A program made the position numbers and the translations under genes. The notes beneath the pieces were generated by a model. It saw only the letters and a program-made list of their open reading frames with translations, had not been told where the DNA came from and did no database searches. DNA of 53,889 nucleotides from Candidatus Scatosoma pullicola (GTDB lineage Bacteria; Bacillota; Clostridia; Christensenellales; Borkfalkiaceae): contig DVGN01000075.1 of NCBI GenBank assembly GCA_018712725.1, forward strand, positions 1 through 53,889. The letters run 5' to 3'. Shown piece after piece: positions 43,327-52,431 of this stretch; position 1 is the stretch's first letter; each line of letters opens with the position of its first letter.

Positions 43327-44131
43327 CGTGACCTTCGGACAGTACTATCCCGCACAGTCCCCCGTGCATCGGTGCGATCCGCGGACGAAGATCCTCTTTC
43401 TCATCGTGTACATCGCGGCGATTTTCACCGCCAAGAACTTTTACGGGCTCGCGGCGTGCGCCGCCGTGTTCCTGTTTATCGCCCTCCTTTCCAAAGTGCC
43501 TTTCGGGAGCCTGCTCCGCTCGGTGCGCGGCGTCATCTTCCTGCTCGTGTTCACGGCGGTTCTGAACCTTTTCTTCTATTCGGGAGAGACGGTGCTGTGG
43601 CAGTGGAAATTTATCAAGATCACTCGCGAAGGGGTGTTTTATACCATCTTTCTCGCCTCCCGGCTCTTCCTTCTGGTCACCGGGTCGGCGATCCTGACGA
43701 TGACGACCACCCCCGTGTCCCTGACGGACGGATTGGAAAGTCTGCTGTATCCTTTGAAACTCGTCCGTTTCCCCGTCCACGAACTCGCCCTCATCATGTC
43801 CATCGCCCTGCGCTTTATCCCCATCCTTTCGGACGAGACGGGGCGCATCATGAACGCGCAGAAGGCGCGGGGCGCCGATTTCGAGACGGGCGGGCCGATC
43901 AAGCGGGTGAAGGCGGTCATCCCCGTGCTCATCCCGCTGCTCGTCAGCGCCTTCCGGCGTGCGGACGAACTGGGCGACGCGATGGACGCGCGCTGCTATT
44001 CGGGCAGCAAAGTGCGCACCAAGTATAAAAAGCTCACCTTTGCCCTGCGCGATCTGTGGGCGTTCCTGCTCGGCGCGGCGCTGCTCGGCGGCGTCATCGC
44101 CCTGCGGATATGCCTGCCCGCGCTCATCTGA
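43319..44131 (+). CDS. ecfT: ECF transporter transmembrane subunit EcfT
   Basis: A 270-residue membrane protein with about five helices. The two coupling helices end in NAQKARGADFE and AMDARCYSG, the EcfT motifs that contact the two ATPases. It starts 8 bases inside the end of the fused ATPase gene, so the two are translationally coupled. It connects the ATPases to exchangeable vitamin-binding S subunits, none of which lies in this window. The start at 43319 gives the normal N-terminus with QYYPAQSPVHRCDPRTK. Confidence 0.93.
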   Translation: MRDVTFGQYYPAQSPVHRCDPRTKILFLIVYIAAIFTAKNFYGLAACAAVFLFIALLSKVPFGSLLRSVRGVIFLLVFTAVLNLFFYSGETVLWQWKFIKITREGVFYTIFLASRLFLLVTGSAILTMTTTPVSLTDGLESLLYPLKLVRFPVHELALIMSIALRFIPILSDETGRIMNAQKARGADFETGGPIKRVKAVIPVLIPLLVSAFRRADELGDAMDARCYSGSKVRTKYKKLTFALRDLWAFLLGAALLGGVIALRICLPALI

Positions 44132-44195
44132 TCGGGGTTTTCCGATTTTCTGTTTTTTCGGCGTTCCGGCATTTTTCCCGTAGGGAGGTTTTTGT

Positions 44196-44960
44196 ATGCG
44201 CTATCTTCTCATCATCGCCTATGACGGCACCCGCTTTTCCGGGTGGCAGAGGCAGAAGAATGCGCTCTCCGTGCAGGAAGTGCTGGAAGGGGCGCTGGAA
44301 GGGGGGCTGGGAATAAATTGCCGCGTCACGGCGAGCGGCAGGACGGACGCGGGGGTGCACGCCGCCGCGCAGCCCTGTCACTTCGACGCGGAGGGGCTTA
44401 CGATCCCGCCCGAAAAACTGCCCGACTTGCTCAACCCGATTCTGCCTCCCGACGTGAAGGTGCTTTCGGGCAGGTCTGTGCCCTCCGATTTCGATTGCAG
44501 CCGCTCCGCCAAGAGAAAGACCTACTGCTATTCCCTGTACGTCTCGGCGCGCGAAATGCCCCTCAAAGAGCGGTATGCCGTGCGGTTGGAAGACGCGCCG
44601 GGAGCGGACAGGCTGCGGGAAGCGGCGGCGCTTCTGGAAGGCACGCACGATTTCAAGGCGTTCTGCGCCTCCGGATCGTCCGCAAAGACCACCGTCCGCA
44701 CGGTGTATTCGGTGCGGGTGGAAGAGGGGATGTCGCTCGGCAGCCGGGACATCCGGATATACGTCACCGGGAACGGTTTTTTATATAACATGGTGCGGAC
44801 GATGACGGGGGAGATCCTCGATCTCGCCCGGGGCAAAAGGAGCCGGGAAAGTCTTCAGGAGGCGTTTGAAACGGGCAGGAGAGAACTGCTCGGCAGGACG
44901 ATGCCTGCCAAGGGACTTATGCTTATAGATGTCGATTACGGAGGGGCAGGGTTGCGATGA
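44196..44960 (+). CDS. truA: tRNA pseudouridine(38-40) synthase
   Basis: A 254-residue enzyme that isomerises uridines 38-40 of the tRNA anticodon arm. The catalytic Asp lies in GRTDAGVHA near residue 52. YDGTRFSGWQRQ at the N-terminus and GNGFLYNMVRTMTGEIL near residue 190-205 are diagnostic. Length and start (GGGAGG 7 bases before the ATG) are standard. It often follows the ecf genes in Firmicutes, which supports the operon. Confidence 0.96.
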   Translation: MRYLLIIAYDGTRFSGWQRQKNALSVQEVLEGALEGGLGINCRVTASGRTDAGVHAAAQPCHFDAEGLTIPPEKLPDLLNPILPPDVKVLSGRSVPSDFDCSRSAKRKTYCYSLYVSAREMPLKERYAVRLEDAPGADRLREAAALLEGTHDFKAFCASGSSAKTTVRTVYSVRVEEGMSLGSRDIRIYVTGNGFLYNMVRTMTGEILDLARGKRSRESLQEAFETGRRELLGRTMPAKGLMLIDVDYGGAGLR

Positions 44961-46063
44961 ACGGGAAAAAGTACTACAATCCCAACAATTTCAACGCGGT
45001 GCACGCCGGCGCGGCATATCTCGCGTATTGGGCGGTGCGCTTTCTGACTCTGTTTGCGGTCACCGCAGTTTTTTCCCGCCGCACGGCGGTGGACGCGGGG
45101 CTGTTTTACAGCCTGGAAACGGCTGCGGTCGCTTTGGGACTGACCGTGCTCATCGTCGTCCTGTGCGCGGTCGCGGGATCGAAACCGATGAACGGCGGCG
45201 GCTTTCTCGCGCGGCGGGGTTGCGGCATGGAATGCCTCATGGCGATCGTGCTGATGTTCGGCGTTTCGGCTCTGCTCGCGCCGCTCGGCAGGGCATTGGA
45301 GAATGCGGGCGCCGCATTCGGGGCGGTGCTCCCGGATATCGATCTTCCCGTGCCCGCTCTGTCGGAAGGGGGGAGGGAATGGCGCTTCGTCTTTCTTTTC
45401 CTGCTCGTTCCCATGCTGCCCGCCATTCTCGACGAACTGCTCTTCCGGGGGGTGATCATGCGCGGGCTTCTCCAATACGGAAAAGTGCCCGCCGCGGTGA
45501 TCTCTTCCCTGCTGTATGCCCTGGCGTATGCGCCTTATCACCAGACCGTCGTCCGCTTTCTCGCCGCGCTCGCCGTCGCCTGGCTGGTTTTGGAAACGAA
45601 AAACCTCTTCGTGGGCATGGCGGCGAATTTCGCCTGCGGCTTTTTTGCGGCGTGGGGGAAGATTCCGGAGGCGGTCATCCGTTCTCAGGGCGACACGCCG
45701 GAGGCATATCTCGCGGTCATTTCGATCATGGCGGCCCTCATCGGCTGCGTGTGCGCGGTCGCGGGCGTCCTGTATTTCGGACGGCGCATGCTGCATATGC
45801 AGCGCGCCCCCGAACATTCGCGGGGGGACATCCGCGCGGCGTTCGTCGAAGAAGACCCCGTTTCGGGGACGCAGATCGCCGAATGCCCCTGGTATGCGTG
45901 CGGGGAACTTTCTCCCGCCGCGGAGCCCCGCCGCGTGTATCTTTCGGGAAATTCCCGCAGGCGGATGAATGCGGAGGCGAAACTGCGGCCCGCCGCCATC
46001 CTGCTCACGGCGGGATTGCTGTTGGGAACGGCGATGTTTATATTGTCTTTCTATTTTGTCTGA
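44957..46063 (+). CDS. CPBP-family membrane protein with degenerate catalytic motifs
   Basis: A 368-residue protein with about eight membrane helices and a long soluble C-terminal part. The CPBP (CAAX-protease-like, PF02517) motif DELLFRG near residue 160 replaces the usual EE with DE. The expected His after the next helix is Tyr (ALAYAPYHQ) and the last conserved His before Asn is Asn (AANFACG). The protein is therefore probably not an active protease, or uses different residues. It overlaps truA by 4 bases (ATGA), so translation is coupled. The C-terminal 110 residues, including AFVEEDPVSGTQIAECPWYACGEL, match nothing I know. Confidence 0.8.
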   Translation: MNGKKYYNPNNFNAVHAGAAYLAYWAVRFLTLFAVTAVFSRRTAVDAGLFYSLETAAVALGLTVLIVVLCAVAGSKPMNGGGFLARRGCGMECLMAIVLMFGVSALLAPLGRALENAGAAFGAVLPDIDLPVPALSEGGREWRFVFLFLLVPMLPAILDELLFRGVIMRGLLQYGKVPAAVISSLLYALAYAPYHQTVVRFLAALAVAWLVLETKNLFVGMAANFACGFFAAWGKIPEAVIRSQGDTPEAYLAVISIMAALIGCVCAVAGVLYFGRRMLHMQRAPEHSRGDIRAAFVEEDPVSGTQIAECPWYACGELSPAAEPRRVYLSGNSRRRMNAEAKLRPAAILLTAGLLLGTAMFILSFYFV

Positions 46064-46120
46064 TTTGTGTGACGCCGCCTTTGCGGGCGGCCACGGGCGC
46101 CGGAGGCGCCGGGAGCAGAT

Positions 46121-47116
46121 ATGGAATTTTATGCGATTTATATTTTGATTTCGAATTTCGGAGTCCTTTTCGGCAGTTCGGAGGGCGGCATCGCGGTGGA
46201 CTCGATGGCGCGGATTCTGATCGTCTCTCTGCCGATCGCGGCCGCCGTATGGCTGGCGCTGTTCATCCTGCAGGGCGTCGGGTTGTTTACGATGGCAAAA
46301 AAGGCGGGGCTGAAAAACAAATGGCTGGCGTTCGTCCCGTTTGCCGATCTGATACTCATGGGAAAACTCGCGGGGACTTGCAGCATTTTCGGCAGAAAGA
46401 TGAAGCGGTCGGGGCTGTATGCCATGCTCGCGTCCGTCCTGTCCACCCTCTATGTCGCCGCGCTCGTCGCCGCGCAGATCCTCCTTTTCACCGTCTACCG
46501 CGACGCGATCGTCATAGACGAATTCGGCAGCGCCGATTGGGTGGGGCTGACCGGTTTCGGCAATTTTGTCCGCAATTTCTATATGATCGGCGACCTTCTC
46601 GGCGGCATCGTCGAACTCATCTATGTGATCCTGCTGTTTATCCTCCTCACCGGGCTGTATAAAAAATATTATGCGAAGGGCTATCTCATCCTCTCGTGGG
46701 TGGGGCTGTTCCTGCCCGTATCCCGCTATATCGTCGTGTTCGTGCTTCGGAACAATAAGGCGATCGACTACGAAGCGTATATGCGCGCCAAACGGGAGGA
46801 GTACATGCGCCGCAATCCCTACGGCCCCTATGGTCCTTACGGCGGCCCGTATAATTCGGGAAACCAGGGCCCCTACAACCAGGGACCGTACAATCAAGGT
46901 CCGTACAATCAGGGACCTTATAATCAGGGACCTTATAATCAGGGACCTTATAATCAGGGACCGTACGGGCAGAGCGGGAACGGAACGCCCGGACAGAGCG
47001 GGAGCGCCGCCGACGATCCCTTTGCCGAATTTGCGCCCGGGGCGTCGTCGGGGACGGACGCGTCCGGAAAGGGGGACAAAAAGGAAAACAAGGACGACGA
47101 CGATTTGTTCAACTGA
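46121..47116 (+). CDS. Membrane protein with YNQGP repeat tail
   Basis: A 331-residue protein. Residues 1-230 hold about four to five membrane helices. The stretch KKAGLKNKWLAFVPFADLIL resembles small membrane proteins of the DUF5684 type, but I am not sure of this. The C-terminal 100 residues are hydrophilic: a Pro/Tyr/Asn/Gln/Gly tandem repeat, then Gly/Ser and a Lys/Asp-rich end. Such low-complexity tails on membrane proteins can drive local assembly or bind partners. GGGAG lies 5 bases before the ATG. It closes the truA operon, with a terminator after it. Confidence 0.82.
   Translation: MEFYAIYILISNFGVLFGSSEGGIAVDSMARILIVSLPIAAAVWLALFILQGVGLFTMAKKAGLKNKWLAFVPFADLILMGKLAGTCSIFGRKMKRSGLYAMLASVLSTLYVAALVAAQILLFTVYRDAIVIDEFGSADWVGLTGFGNFVRNFYMIGDLLGGIVELIYVILLFILLTGLYKKYYAKGYLILSWVGLFLPVSRYIVVFVLRNNKAIDYEAYMRAKREEYMRRNPYGPYGPYGGPYNSGNQGPYNQGPYNQGPYNQGPYNQGPYNQGPYNQGPYGQSGNGTPGQSGSAADDPFAEFAPGASSGTDASGKGDKKENKDDDDLFN
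46871..46960 (+). repeat. Six tandem 15-bp units encoding PYNQG
   Basis: Six units of 15 bp each, in frame, encode PYNQG. The last three units are identical at the DNA level (CCTTATAATCAGGGA), so copy number may change easily. The reading frame is kept for any copy number. Confidence 0.9.
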
Positions 47117-47141
47117 ATTTTGCCCGCCGTGAAAGGAAAGG

Positions 47142-47181
47142 GGACGGAAATAAGCGAAAGTTATAATTTCCGTCCTTTTTT
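47142..47181 (+). terminator. Rho-independent terminator before mnmE
   Basis: GGACGGAAA (47142-47150) pairs with TTTCCGTCC (47167-47175), then TTTTTT. It separates the truA operon from mnmE. Confidence 0.85.
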
Positions 47182-47203
47182 CTGCAATCGGGGTGGAAAA
47201 CGG

Positions 47204-47232
47204 TTTACAGCGCCCGTGCGGTGTGATATAAT
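47204..47232 (+). promoter_or_regulatory. Promoter of mnmE
   Basis: TTTACA at 47204-47209 and TATAAT at 47227-47232, spacer 17 bp, about 55 bases before the ATG. Confidence 0.8.
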
Positions 47233-47286
47233 AGGATATATTATAAACGGGGGTTATAGCCCCAAAACGGGAAAGAAGGAGTAGAA

Positions 47287-48621
47287 ATGCCGGAAGAGAC
47301 GATTGCGGCGATTGCCACGCCGCCGGGAAAAGGGGGCGTCGCAATCGTGCGGATGAGCGGAAAGGACGCCTTTGCGATCGCGGAAAAGATGTTTTCGCCC
47401 GCCGGAAAAAGGGCGGTGCGGGACTTTGCGCCCTATCGGCTGTATCCCGGACAGATCGCGGCGGAAGGGTTTTCCGATTACGGGCTCTGCGTGTTTTTCC
47501 GCGCCCCGCACAGCTACACGGGGGAGGACGTGGCGGAGTTCCAGTGCCACGGCGGCGAAAACGTCGCCCGGGGCATTCTGAAACGCTGTTTCGCGCTCGG
47601 CGCCCGCGGGGCGGAACGGGGGGAGTTTACCCGCCGCGCCTTTCTGAATGGCAAATTGTCCCTGGCGTCCGCCGAAGGGCTGGCGGACATGATCAACGGG
47701 GAGTCGGACGCGGAGGTGCGCGCGGGGTATCTTCTGTACAGCGAAACGCTGACGGGGAAGGTGCGCGCCTGCCAGGACGAGCTGAAAGAACTGCTCGCGG
47801 GCGCGGACGCCGCCGCGGACTATCCCGAAGAGGATCTCGAAGAGCGGACGGCGGAAGAGCTCCGCCCCGCGCTCGGAAAGATCCGCGCGGAGATCTCGGC
47901 GCTCGCCTCGGGATACGGGCAGGGGAAAAAGGTTAAATCGGGCGTGACGGTCGCCCTCTGCGGCAAGCCGAATACGGGGAAAAGTTCTCTTCTGAACAGG
48001 CTTCTGGGCTACGAAAAGGCGATCGTGTCCGACGTCGCGGGGACGACCCGCGACGCCGTGGAGGGGACGATCGAGATCGGCGGCGTGCGGTTTAATCTGT
48101 ACGACACCGCCGGTATCCGCGAAAGCGGGGATAAAATCGAGGCGATCGGCATCGAGCGGGCGGAAAACATCGTCCGTTCCGCCGATATCGTCGTGCTGGT
48201 TTCCGACGAAACGGAGGGGGCAGGGGAGGACGCACGGCTCTTTTCACTCATCGGGGACAAGCCGCTCGTCCGCCTGTTCAACAAGGCGGATCTGGGGGGT
48301 GAGGCGCCTCCGGGGACGGACGCGGCGGTCTCGGCGCTGACGGGGGAGGGGATGGAAAAACTCCGGGAGATCCTCTACGAAAAGGGATTCGGTGCGCGCA
48401 GCGAAGACGCGGCGTTTCTCGTGGAAGAGAGGCATTTCAAGGCGCTCGTAAAGGCGCGGGAGGCGCTTTTGCGCGCGGAAGAGGGGTGCGGCGTCCGCCC
48501 GCTCGAACTGGTCGCCGCCGACATGACCGAAGCGTGGGAGACGCTGGGCGAAATCACGGGGGAAACGGCGTCCGAAGCGGTGATCGAAGAGATCTTTTCG
48601 AAATTCTGCGTAGGAAAATGA
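47287..48621 (+). CDS. mnmE: tRNA uridine-5-carboxymethylaminomethyl modification GTPase
   Basis: A 444-residue GTPase that, with MnmG, modifies wobble uridine 34 in several tRNAs. Motifs from the N-terminus: IAAIATPPGKGGVAIVR, tetrahydrofolate-binding AFLNGKLSLASAEGLADMI, then the G domain with GKPNTGKSS, GTTRD, DTAG and NKAD, and the C-terminal Cys in CVGK that is needed for modification. Length and start (AAGGAG 5 bases before the ATG) are normal. Confidence 0.97.
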   Translation: MPEETIAAIATPPGKGGVAIVRMSGKDAFAIAEKMFSPAGKRAVRDFAPYRLYPGQIAAEGFSDYGLCVFFRAPHSYTGEDVAEFQCHGGENVARGILKRCFALGARGAERGEFTRRAFLNGKLSLASAEGLADMINGESDAEVRAGYLLYSETLTGKVRACQDELKELLAGADAAADYPEEDLEERTAEELRPALGKIRAEISALASGYGQGKKVKSGVTVALCGKPNTGKSSLLNRLLGYEKAIVSDVAGTTRDAVEGTIEIGGVRFNLYDTAGIRESGDKIEAIGIERAENIVRSADIVVLVSDETEGAGEDARLFSLIGDKPLVRLFNKADLGGEAPPGTDAAVSALTGEGMEKLREILYEKGFGARSEDAAFLVEERHFKALVKAREALLRAEEGCGVRPLELVAADMTEAWETLGEITGETASEAVIEEIFSKFCVGK

Positions 48622-48678
48622 CGAAATGACGGCGGGCGGACCTGCCGCTTAGGAAAAAACGGGAAAAGAGGTGCAGCG

Positions 48679-49572
48679 ATGGCAAATTTAGAGCTTTACA
48701 GGGTGTTTTACACGGTGGCAAAATGCGGCAGCCTGACCAAGGCGGCGGAGGAATTGTACATCTCCCAGCCGGCGGTTTCGCAGTCGGTCAAACAGCTGGA
48801 AAATCAGCTGGGCATTTCCCTGTTCAACCGTACCCATCGGGGAATGGAACTTTCGGCGCAGGGCGGCAAACTCATCTTTTCGCGGGTGGAACAGGCGCTG
48901 CGCCTCATCGAGGAGGCGGAAAACATGATCGAACAGCTCAATACCTCCGCGACGGGCACCATCCGCATCGGCGCGTCGGACATGATTTTCGAATATTTTC
49001 TCGCGGACAAGATCGTGGAGTATCACGAGAAATTCCCGGCGGTGAAGATAGAACTCATTTCCGACCTCTCCCCGCGCACGCTGGAAGCGCTCAAAGCCAA
49101 CCGCTGCGACGTGTGTTTCGTCAATCTGCCCATCGATCTCGATCCCGAACTGAGCGTATACGGCGACTGCATGCGGCTGACGGACGTCTTCATCACCAAC
49201 GAAAAACACATCGAACTGACGGAGGGGACGATCCCGCTTTCCAGATTGCAGGAATACCCCCTCATCCTGCTCGAACAGGGCACCGTCGCGCGGCGTTCGC
49301 TGAATGGTTTTCTGCAAAATCTCGGCATCGATCTGCGTCCCTCCATCGAGATCGGCAGCTGGGATCTCATGAAGAGGCTGGTCATCCGGGGAATGGGGGT
49401 GGGCTGCATGCCGCGCGAATACGCCCTGCACAGGCTCGCGGACAAGTCCCTGTACGAAATCAAAACGGATCCTCCCCTGCCCGCCCGTGCGGTCGGCATG
49501 GTGCTGCCCAAAAACGCGCAGATCTCCTATGCCCTCCGCGAATTTGTAGAGCTCTTTCATTACGACGTCTGA
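48679..49572 (+). CDS. LysR-family transcriptional regulator
   Basis: A 297-residue LysR regulator. The N-terminal winged helix-turn-helix reads SLTKAAEELYISQPAVSQSV and KQLENQLGISLFNRTHRGME, typical of the family. The ligand domain begins near residue 90 (GTIRIGASDMI). It lies between mnmE and lepA with short gaps. I found no clear promoter, so it may be read from the mnmE promoter. The effector is unknown; LysR genes usually control a neighbouring divergent operon, but none is present. Confidence 0.93.
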   Translation: MANLELYRVFYTVAKCGSLTKAAEELYISQPAVSQSVKQLENQLGISLFNRTHRGMELSAQGGKLIFSRVEQALRLIEEAENMIEQLNTSATGTIRIGASDMIFEYFLADKIVEYHEKFPAVKIELISDLSPRTLEALKANRCDVCFVNLPIDLDPELSVYGDCMRLTDVFITNEKHIELTEGTIPLSRLQEYPLILLEQGTVARRSLNGFLQNLGIDLRPSIEIGSWDLMKRLVIRGMGVGCMPREYALHRLADKSLYEIKTDPPLPARAVGMVLPKNAQISYALREFVELFHYDV

Positions 49573-49623
49573 CTTCATTGCGGCGCCCGACGCGGTCCGG
49601 ACGCCTGATCTTCGGAAAATATT

Positions 49624-51432
49624 ATGGCAAAACCCAATCCTTATCTCAGAAATTTCTGCATCATCGCGCACATCGACCACGGCAAATCGACGCTCGCGGA
49701 CAGGCTGATCGAGCGCACCGGTCAGGTCTCCAAGCGGGACATGGAGGATCAGCTTCTCGACAGCATGGACATCGAACGGGAGCGCGGCATCACCATCAAA
49801 CTCACCCCCGTGCGCATGTACTACACCGCCCGCGACGGAAAGGAATACGAATTCAACCTCATCGACACGCCGGGGCACGTGGACTTCACCTACGAAGTCA
49901 GCCGGTCGCTGGCGGCGTGCGAAGGGGCGATTCTCGTCGTGGACGCGACCCAGGGGGTGGAGGCGCAGACGCTTGCCAACGTCTATCTGGCGCTCGAAAA
50001 CAACCTCGAAATTCTGCCCGTCATCAACAAGATCGACCTCCCCAGCGCCCGCATCGACGAAGCGAAAAAGGAGATCGAAGAGGTCATCGGTCTGGACGCG
50101 AGCTATGCGCCCTGCGTTTCCGCCAAGGACGGGACGAACATCGACGAGCTGCTCGAAGCGATCGTACAGTATTTCCCCGCTCCCGACGGCGATACGGAAA
50201 AGCCCTTGAAGGCGCTTATTTTCGACAGTTATTACGACAATTACAAAGGGGTCATCCTGTTCATCCGCCTCATGGACGGCAGGGTGAAGGTGGGGGACAG
50301 GATCAGGACCTTCCTCTCCGATACCGTGTATGACGTCACCGAAGTGGGCGCCTTCGCGCCCGGGCTTACCCCCAAGGCGGAACTCGCGGCGGGGGAGGTC
50401 GGCTATCTCGCCGCTTCCATCAAGTCCATTCAGGACGTCGCCGTCGGCGATACGGTCACTTCCGCCATTCACCCCGCCGCCGCGCCCCTGCCCGGCTATA
50501 AAAAGGTCCAGCCCGTCGTGTTCTGCGGCATCTACCCTCTCGACGGCAGCCGTTTCAACGACCTCAAAGAGGCGATTTTGAAACTCAAACTCAACGACGC
50601 CTCCCTCACCTTCGAGCCGGACACTTCGGTGGCGCTCGGATTCGGTTTCCGCTGCGGCTTTCTGGGCCTTCTGCACATGGAGATCATCCAGGAGCGCATC
50701 GAGCGGGAATTCAATCTCGACATCATCACCACGGCGCCTTCGGTCAGCTATCTCGTGCATAAGACGGACGGGAGCGAACTGTACGTGGACAATCCCTCCC
50801 ACCTGCCCGATCCTTCGGACATCGAATACATGGAGGAGCCGATCGTCAGGGCGGAAATTTACACCCCGCCCGACTATATGGGTCCGGTCATGGATCTGTG
50901 CAAGGAAAAGAGGGGGGTGTTCAAGAACATGACCTATCTCGACGAGCGCCGGGTAAAGCTGGAATATACCCTCCCCCTCAACGAGATCGTCTACGACTTT
51001 TTCGACGGGCTCAAATCCCGCACCAAGGGCTATGCGAGCTTCGACTACGAATTGGCGGGGTATCAGCGTTCCAGACTCGTCAAGCTGGACATCTTCTTAA
51101 ACGGCGAGATCTGCGACGCGCTGTCCATCATCGTCTTTGAGGACAGGGCTTATGAACGGGGGCGGACGCTGTGCGAAAATCTCAAAGACGCCATCCCCCG
51201 GCAGCTTTTCGAAGTGCCCGTGCAGGCGGCGGTCGGCGGGAAGATCATCGCCCGCGAGACGGTCAAGGCGATGCGTAAAGACGTGCTCGCCAAGTGCTAC
51301 GGCGGCGACATCACCCGCAAGCGCAAACTGCTCGAAAAGCAGAAAGAGGGCAAAAAGCGGATGCGGCAGGTGGGCAGCGTGGAGGTGCCCTCCGAAGTGT
51401 TCATGCAGATCCTCAAAACAAATAAGGACTGA
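49624..51432 (+). CDS. lepA: Elongation factor 4
   Basis: A 602-residue translational GTPase related to [22 protein letters not shown] is the P-loop, followed by DTPGHVDF and NKIDLPSA. The protein ends with the C-terminal domain special to LepA ([20 protein letters not shown]). EF4 acts on stalled or back-translocated ribosomes. Length is normal. No clear AGGAGG site lies upstream (CGGAAAATATT only). Confidence 0.97.
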   Translation: MAKPNPYLRNFCIIAHIDHGKSTLADRLIERTGQVSKRDMEDQLLDSMDIERERGITIKLTPVRMYYTARDGKEYEFNLIDTPGHVDFTYEVSRSLAACEGAILVVDATQGVEAQTLANVYLALENNLEILPVINKIDLPSARIDEAKKEIEEVIGLDASYAPCVSAKDGTNIDELLEAIVQYFPAPDGDTEKPLKALIFDSYYDNYKGVILFIRLMDGRVKVGDRIRTFLSDTVYDVTEVGAFAPGLTPKAELAAGEVGYLAASIKSIQDVAVGDTVTSAIHPAAAPLPGYKKVQPVVFCGIYPLDGSRFNDLKEAILKLKLNDASLTFEPDTSVALGFGFRCGFLGLLHMEIIQERIEREFNLDIITTAPSVSYLVHKTDGSELYVDNPSHLPDPSDIEYMEEPIVRAEIYTPPDYMGPVMDLCKEKRGVFKNMTYLDERRVKLEYTLPLNEIVYDFFDGLKSRTKGYASFDYELAGYQRSRLVKLDIFLNGEICDALSIIVFEDRAYERGRTLCENLKDAIPRQLFEVPVQAAVGGKIIARETVKAMRKDVLAKCYGGDITRKRKLLEKQKEGKKRMRQVGSVEVPSEVFMQILKTNKD

Positions 51433-51439
51433 AACGGAC

Positions 51440-52030
51440 GTGGCAGGTATGAGACGAACGCTTCGGACGGCGCAGAGGACGGACGCGGGGCGGATCGCGG
51501 ACATCTATGCGTATTATGTAAAAAATACGACGGTCTCCTTCGAATACCTCCCCCCGGACGAAGGGGAAATGGCGGAAAGGCTAACAAAAATCTCCGCGCG
51601 CTTTCCCTTTCTCGTGTGCGAAGAGGAGGGGAAGGTGGCGGGCTATGCCTATGCGGACGAAGCCTTTTCCCGCGCGGCGTACCGTTGGAGCGCGGAGATC
51701 TCCGTGTACGTCGACAGGGATTTCCGCCGTCGGGGGATCGGCGGGCGGTTGGTCGGCGCCGTGGAGGAGATCTGCCGCCGGTTGGGGTATCGGACGATGT
51801 ACGCGCTCGTTACGGGCGAAAACGCGGACAGCCTCGTCTTTCACGAGTCGATCGGTTACGAAAAAGAGGCGGTATTTAAAGAACAGGGATATAAATCCGG
51901 GCGCTGGCTGGACGTGGTCTGGCTGAGAAAGCGGTTGGGCGGACGGGAGGTTTCGGCGAAATTTCCGGCACCCGTGTCTGCGATGAGTGCGGAGGAAATG
52001 CGGGAAATTCTGCGTTTTTACGAGAGATGA
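51440..52030 (+). CDS. GNAT-family N-acetyltransferase (phosphinothricin acetyltransferase-like)
   Basis: A 196-residue acetyltransferase with the acetyl-CoA loop RDFRRRGIGGRLV near residue 95. ADIYAYYVKNTTVSFEYLPP near the N-terminus is typical of the phosphinothricin (PAT) group. It transfers acetyl to an amine or amino-acid analogue; the natural substrate is unknown. A GTG at 51440 with AAGGA overlapping the lepA stop is preferred; ATG at 51449 is the alternative. It overlaps the following gene by 4 bases (ATGA). Confidence 0.88.
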   Translation: MAGMRRTLRTAQRTDAGRIADIYAYYVKNTTVSFEYLPPDEGEMAERLTKISARFPFLVCEEEGKVAGYAYADEAFSRAAYRWSAEISVYVDRDFRRRGIGGRLVGAVEEICRRLGYRTMYALVTGENADSLVFHESIGYEKEAVFKEQGYKSGRWLDVVWLRKRLGGREVSAKFPAPVSAMSAEEMREILRFYER

Positions 52031-52416
52031 AGGAAGAAGAAAGAACGGGAAAAGCGCGAGAAACGGACGGACGAAAGGCGGACGGATTTTTTGCGCGCGT
52101 GTACGCGATCGTAAAGGAAGTCCCGCCGGGGAAGGTGGCGACGTACGGGCAGATCGCGGCGCTGGCGGGGGCGCCCCGCATGGCGCGGCAGGTCGGGTAT
52201 GCCCTGCACGTCAATCCCGAACCGGGCGTCATTCCCTGCCATCGGATCGTCAACCGGGAGGGGAGGCTGGCGCCCGCGTTTGCCTTCGGCGGCAGCGACG
52301 TGCAGGCGGCTCTTCTCGCCGGGGAGGGCGTGGAGACGGCGGACGGGTACGTCGTCGATCTGGACAGCCGGCTCTGGGACGGGGTTCCGGAGACGGAAAA
52401 AACGGTAAGCAGATAA
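52027..52416 (+). CDS. MGMT-like (methylated-DNA-cysteine methyltransferase) minimal domain protein
   Basis: A 129-residue protein consisting of the DNA-binding methyltransferase domain only. PPGKVATYGQIAALAGAP and VGYALHVNP lead to the active site IPCHRIV with Cys71. Short proteins of this kind are usually alkyltransferase-like proteins in which that Cys is Trp; here the Cys is kept, so it may still accept alkyl groups from O6-alkylguanine. The N-terminal 20 residues are charged and probably disordered. It starts inside the GNAT stop (ATGA), so the two are coupled. Confidence 0.88.
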   Translation: MKEEERTGKARETDGRKADGFFARVYAIVKEVPPGKVATYGQIAALAGAPRMARQVGYALHVNPEPGVIPCHRIVNREGRLAPAFAFGGSDVQAALLAGEGVETADGYVVDLDSRLWDGVPETEKTVSR

Positions 52417-52431
52417 GGAGTTTACGGGCAT

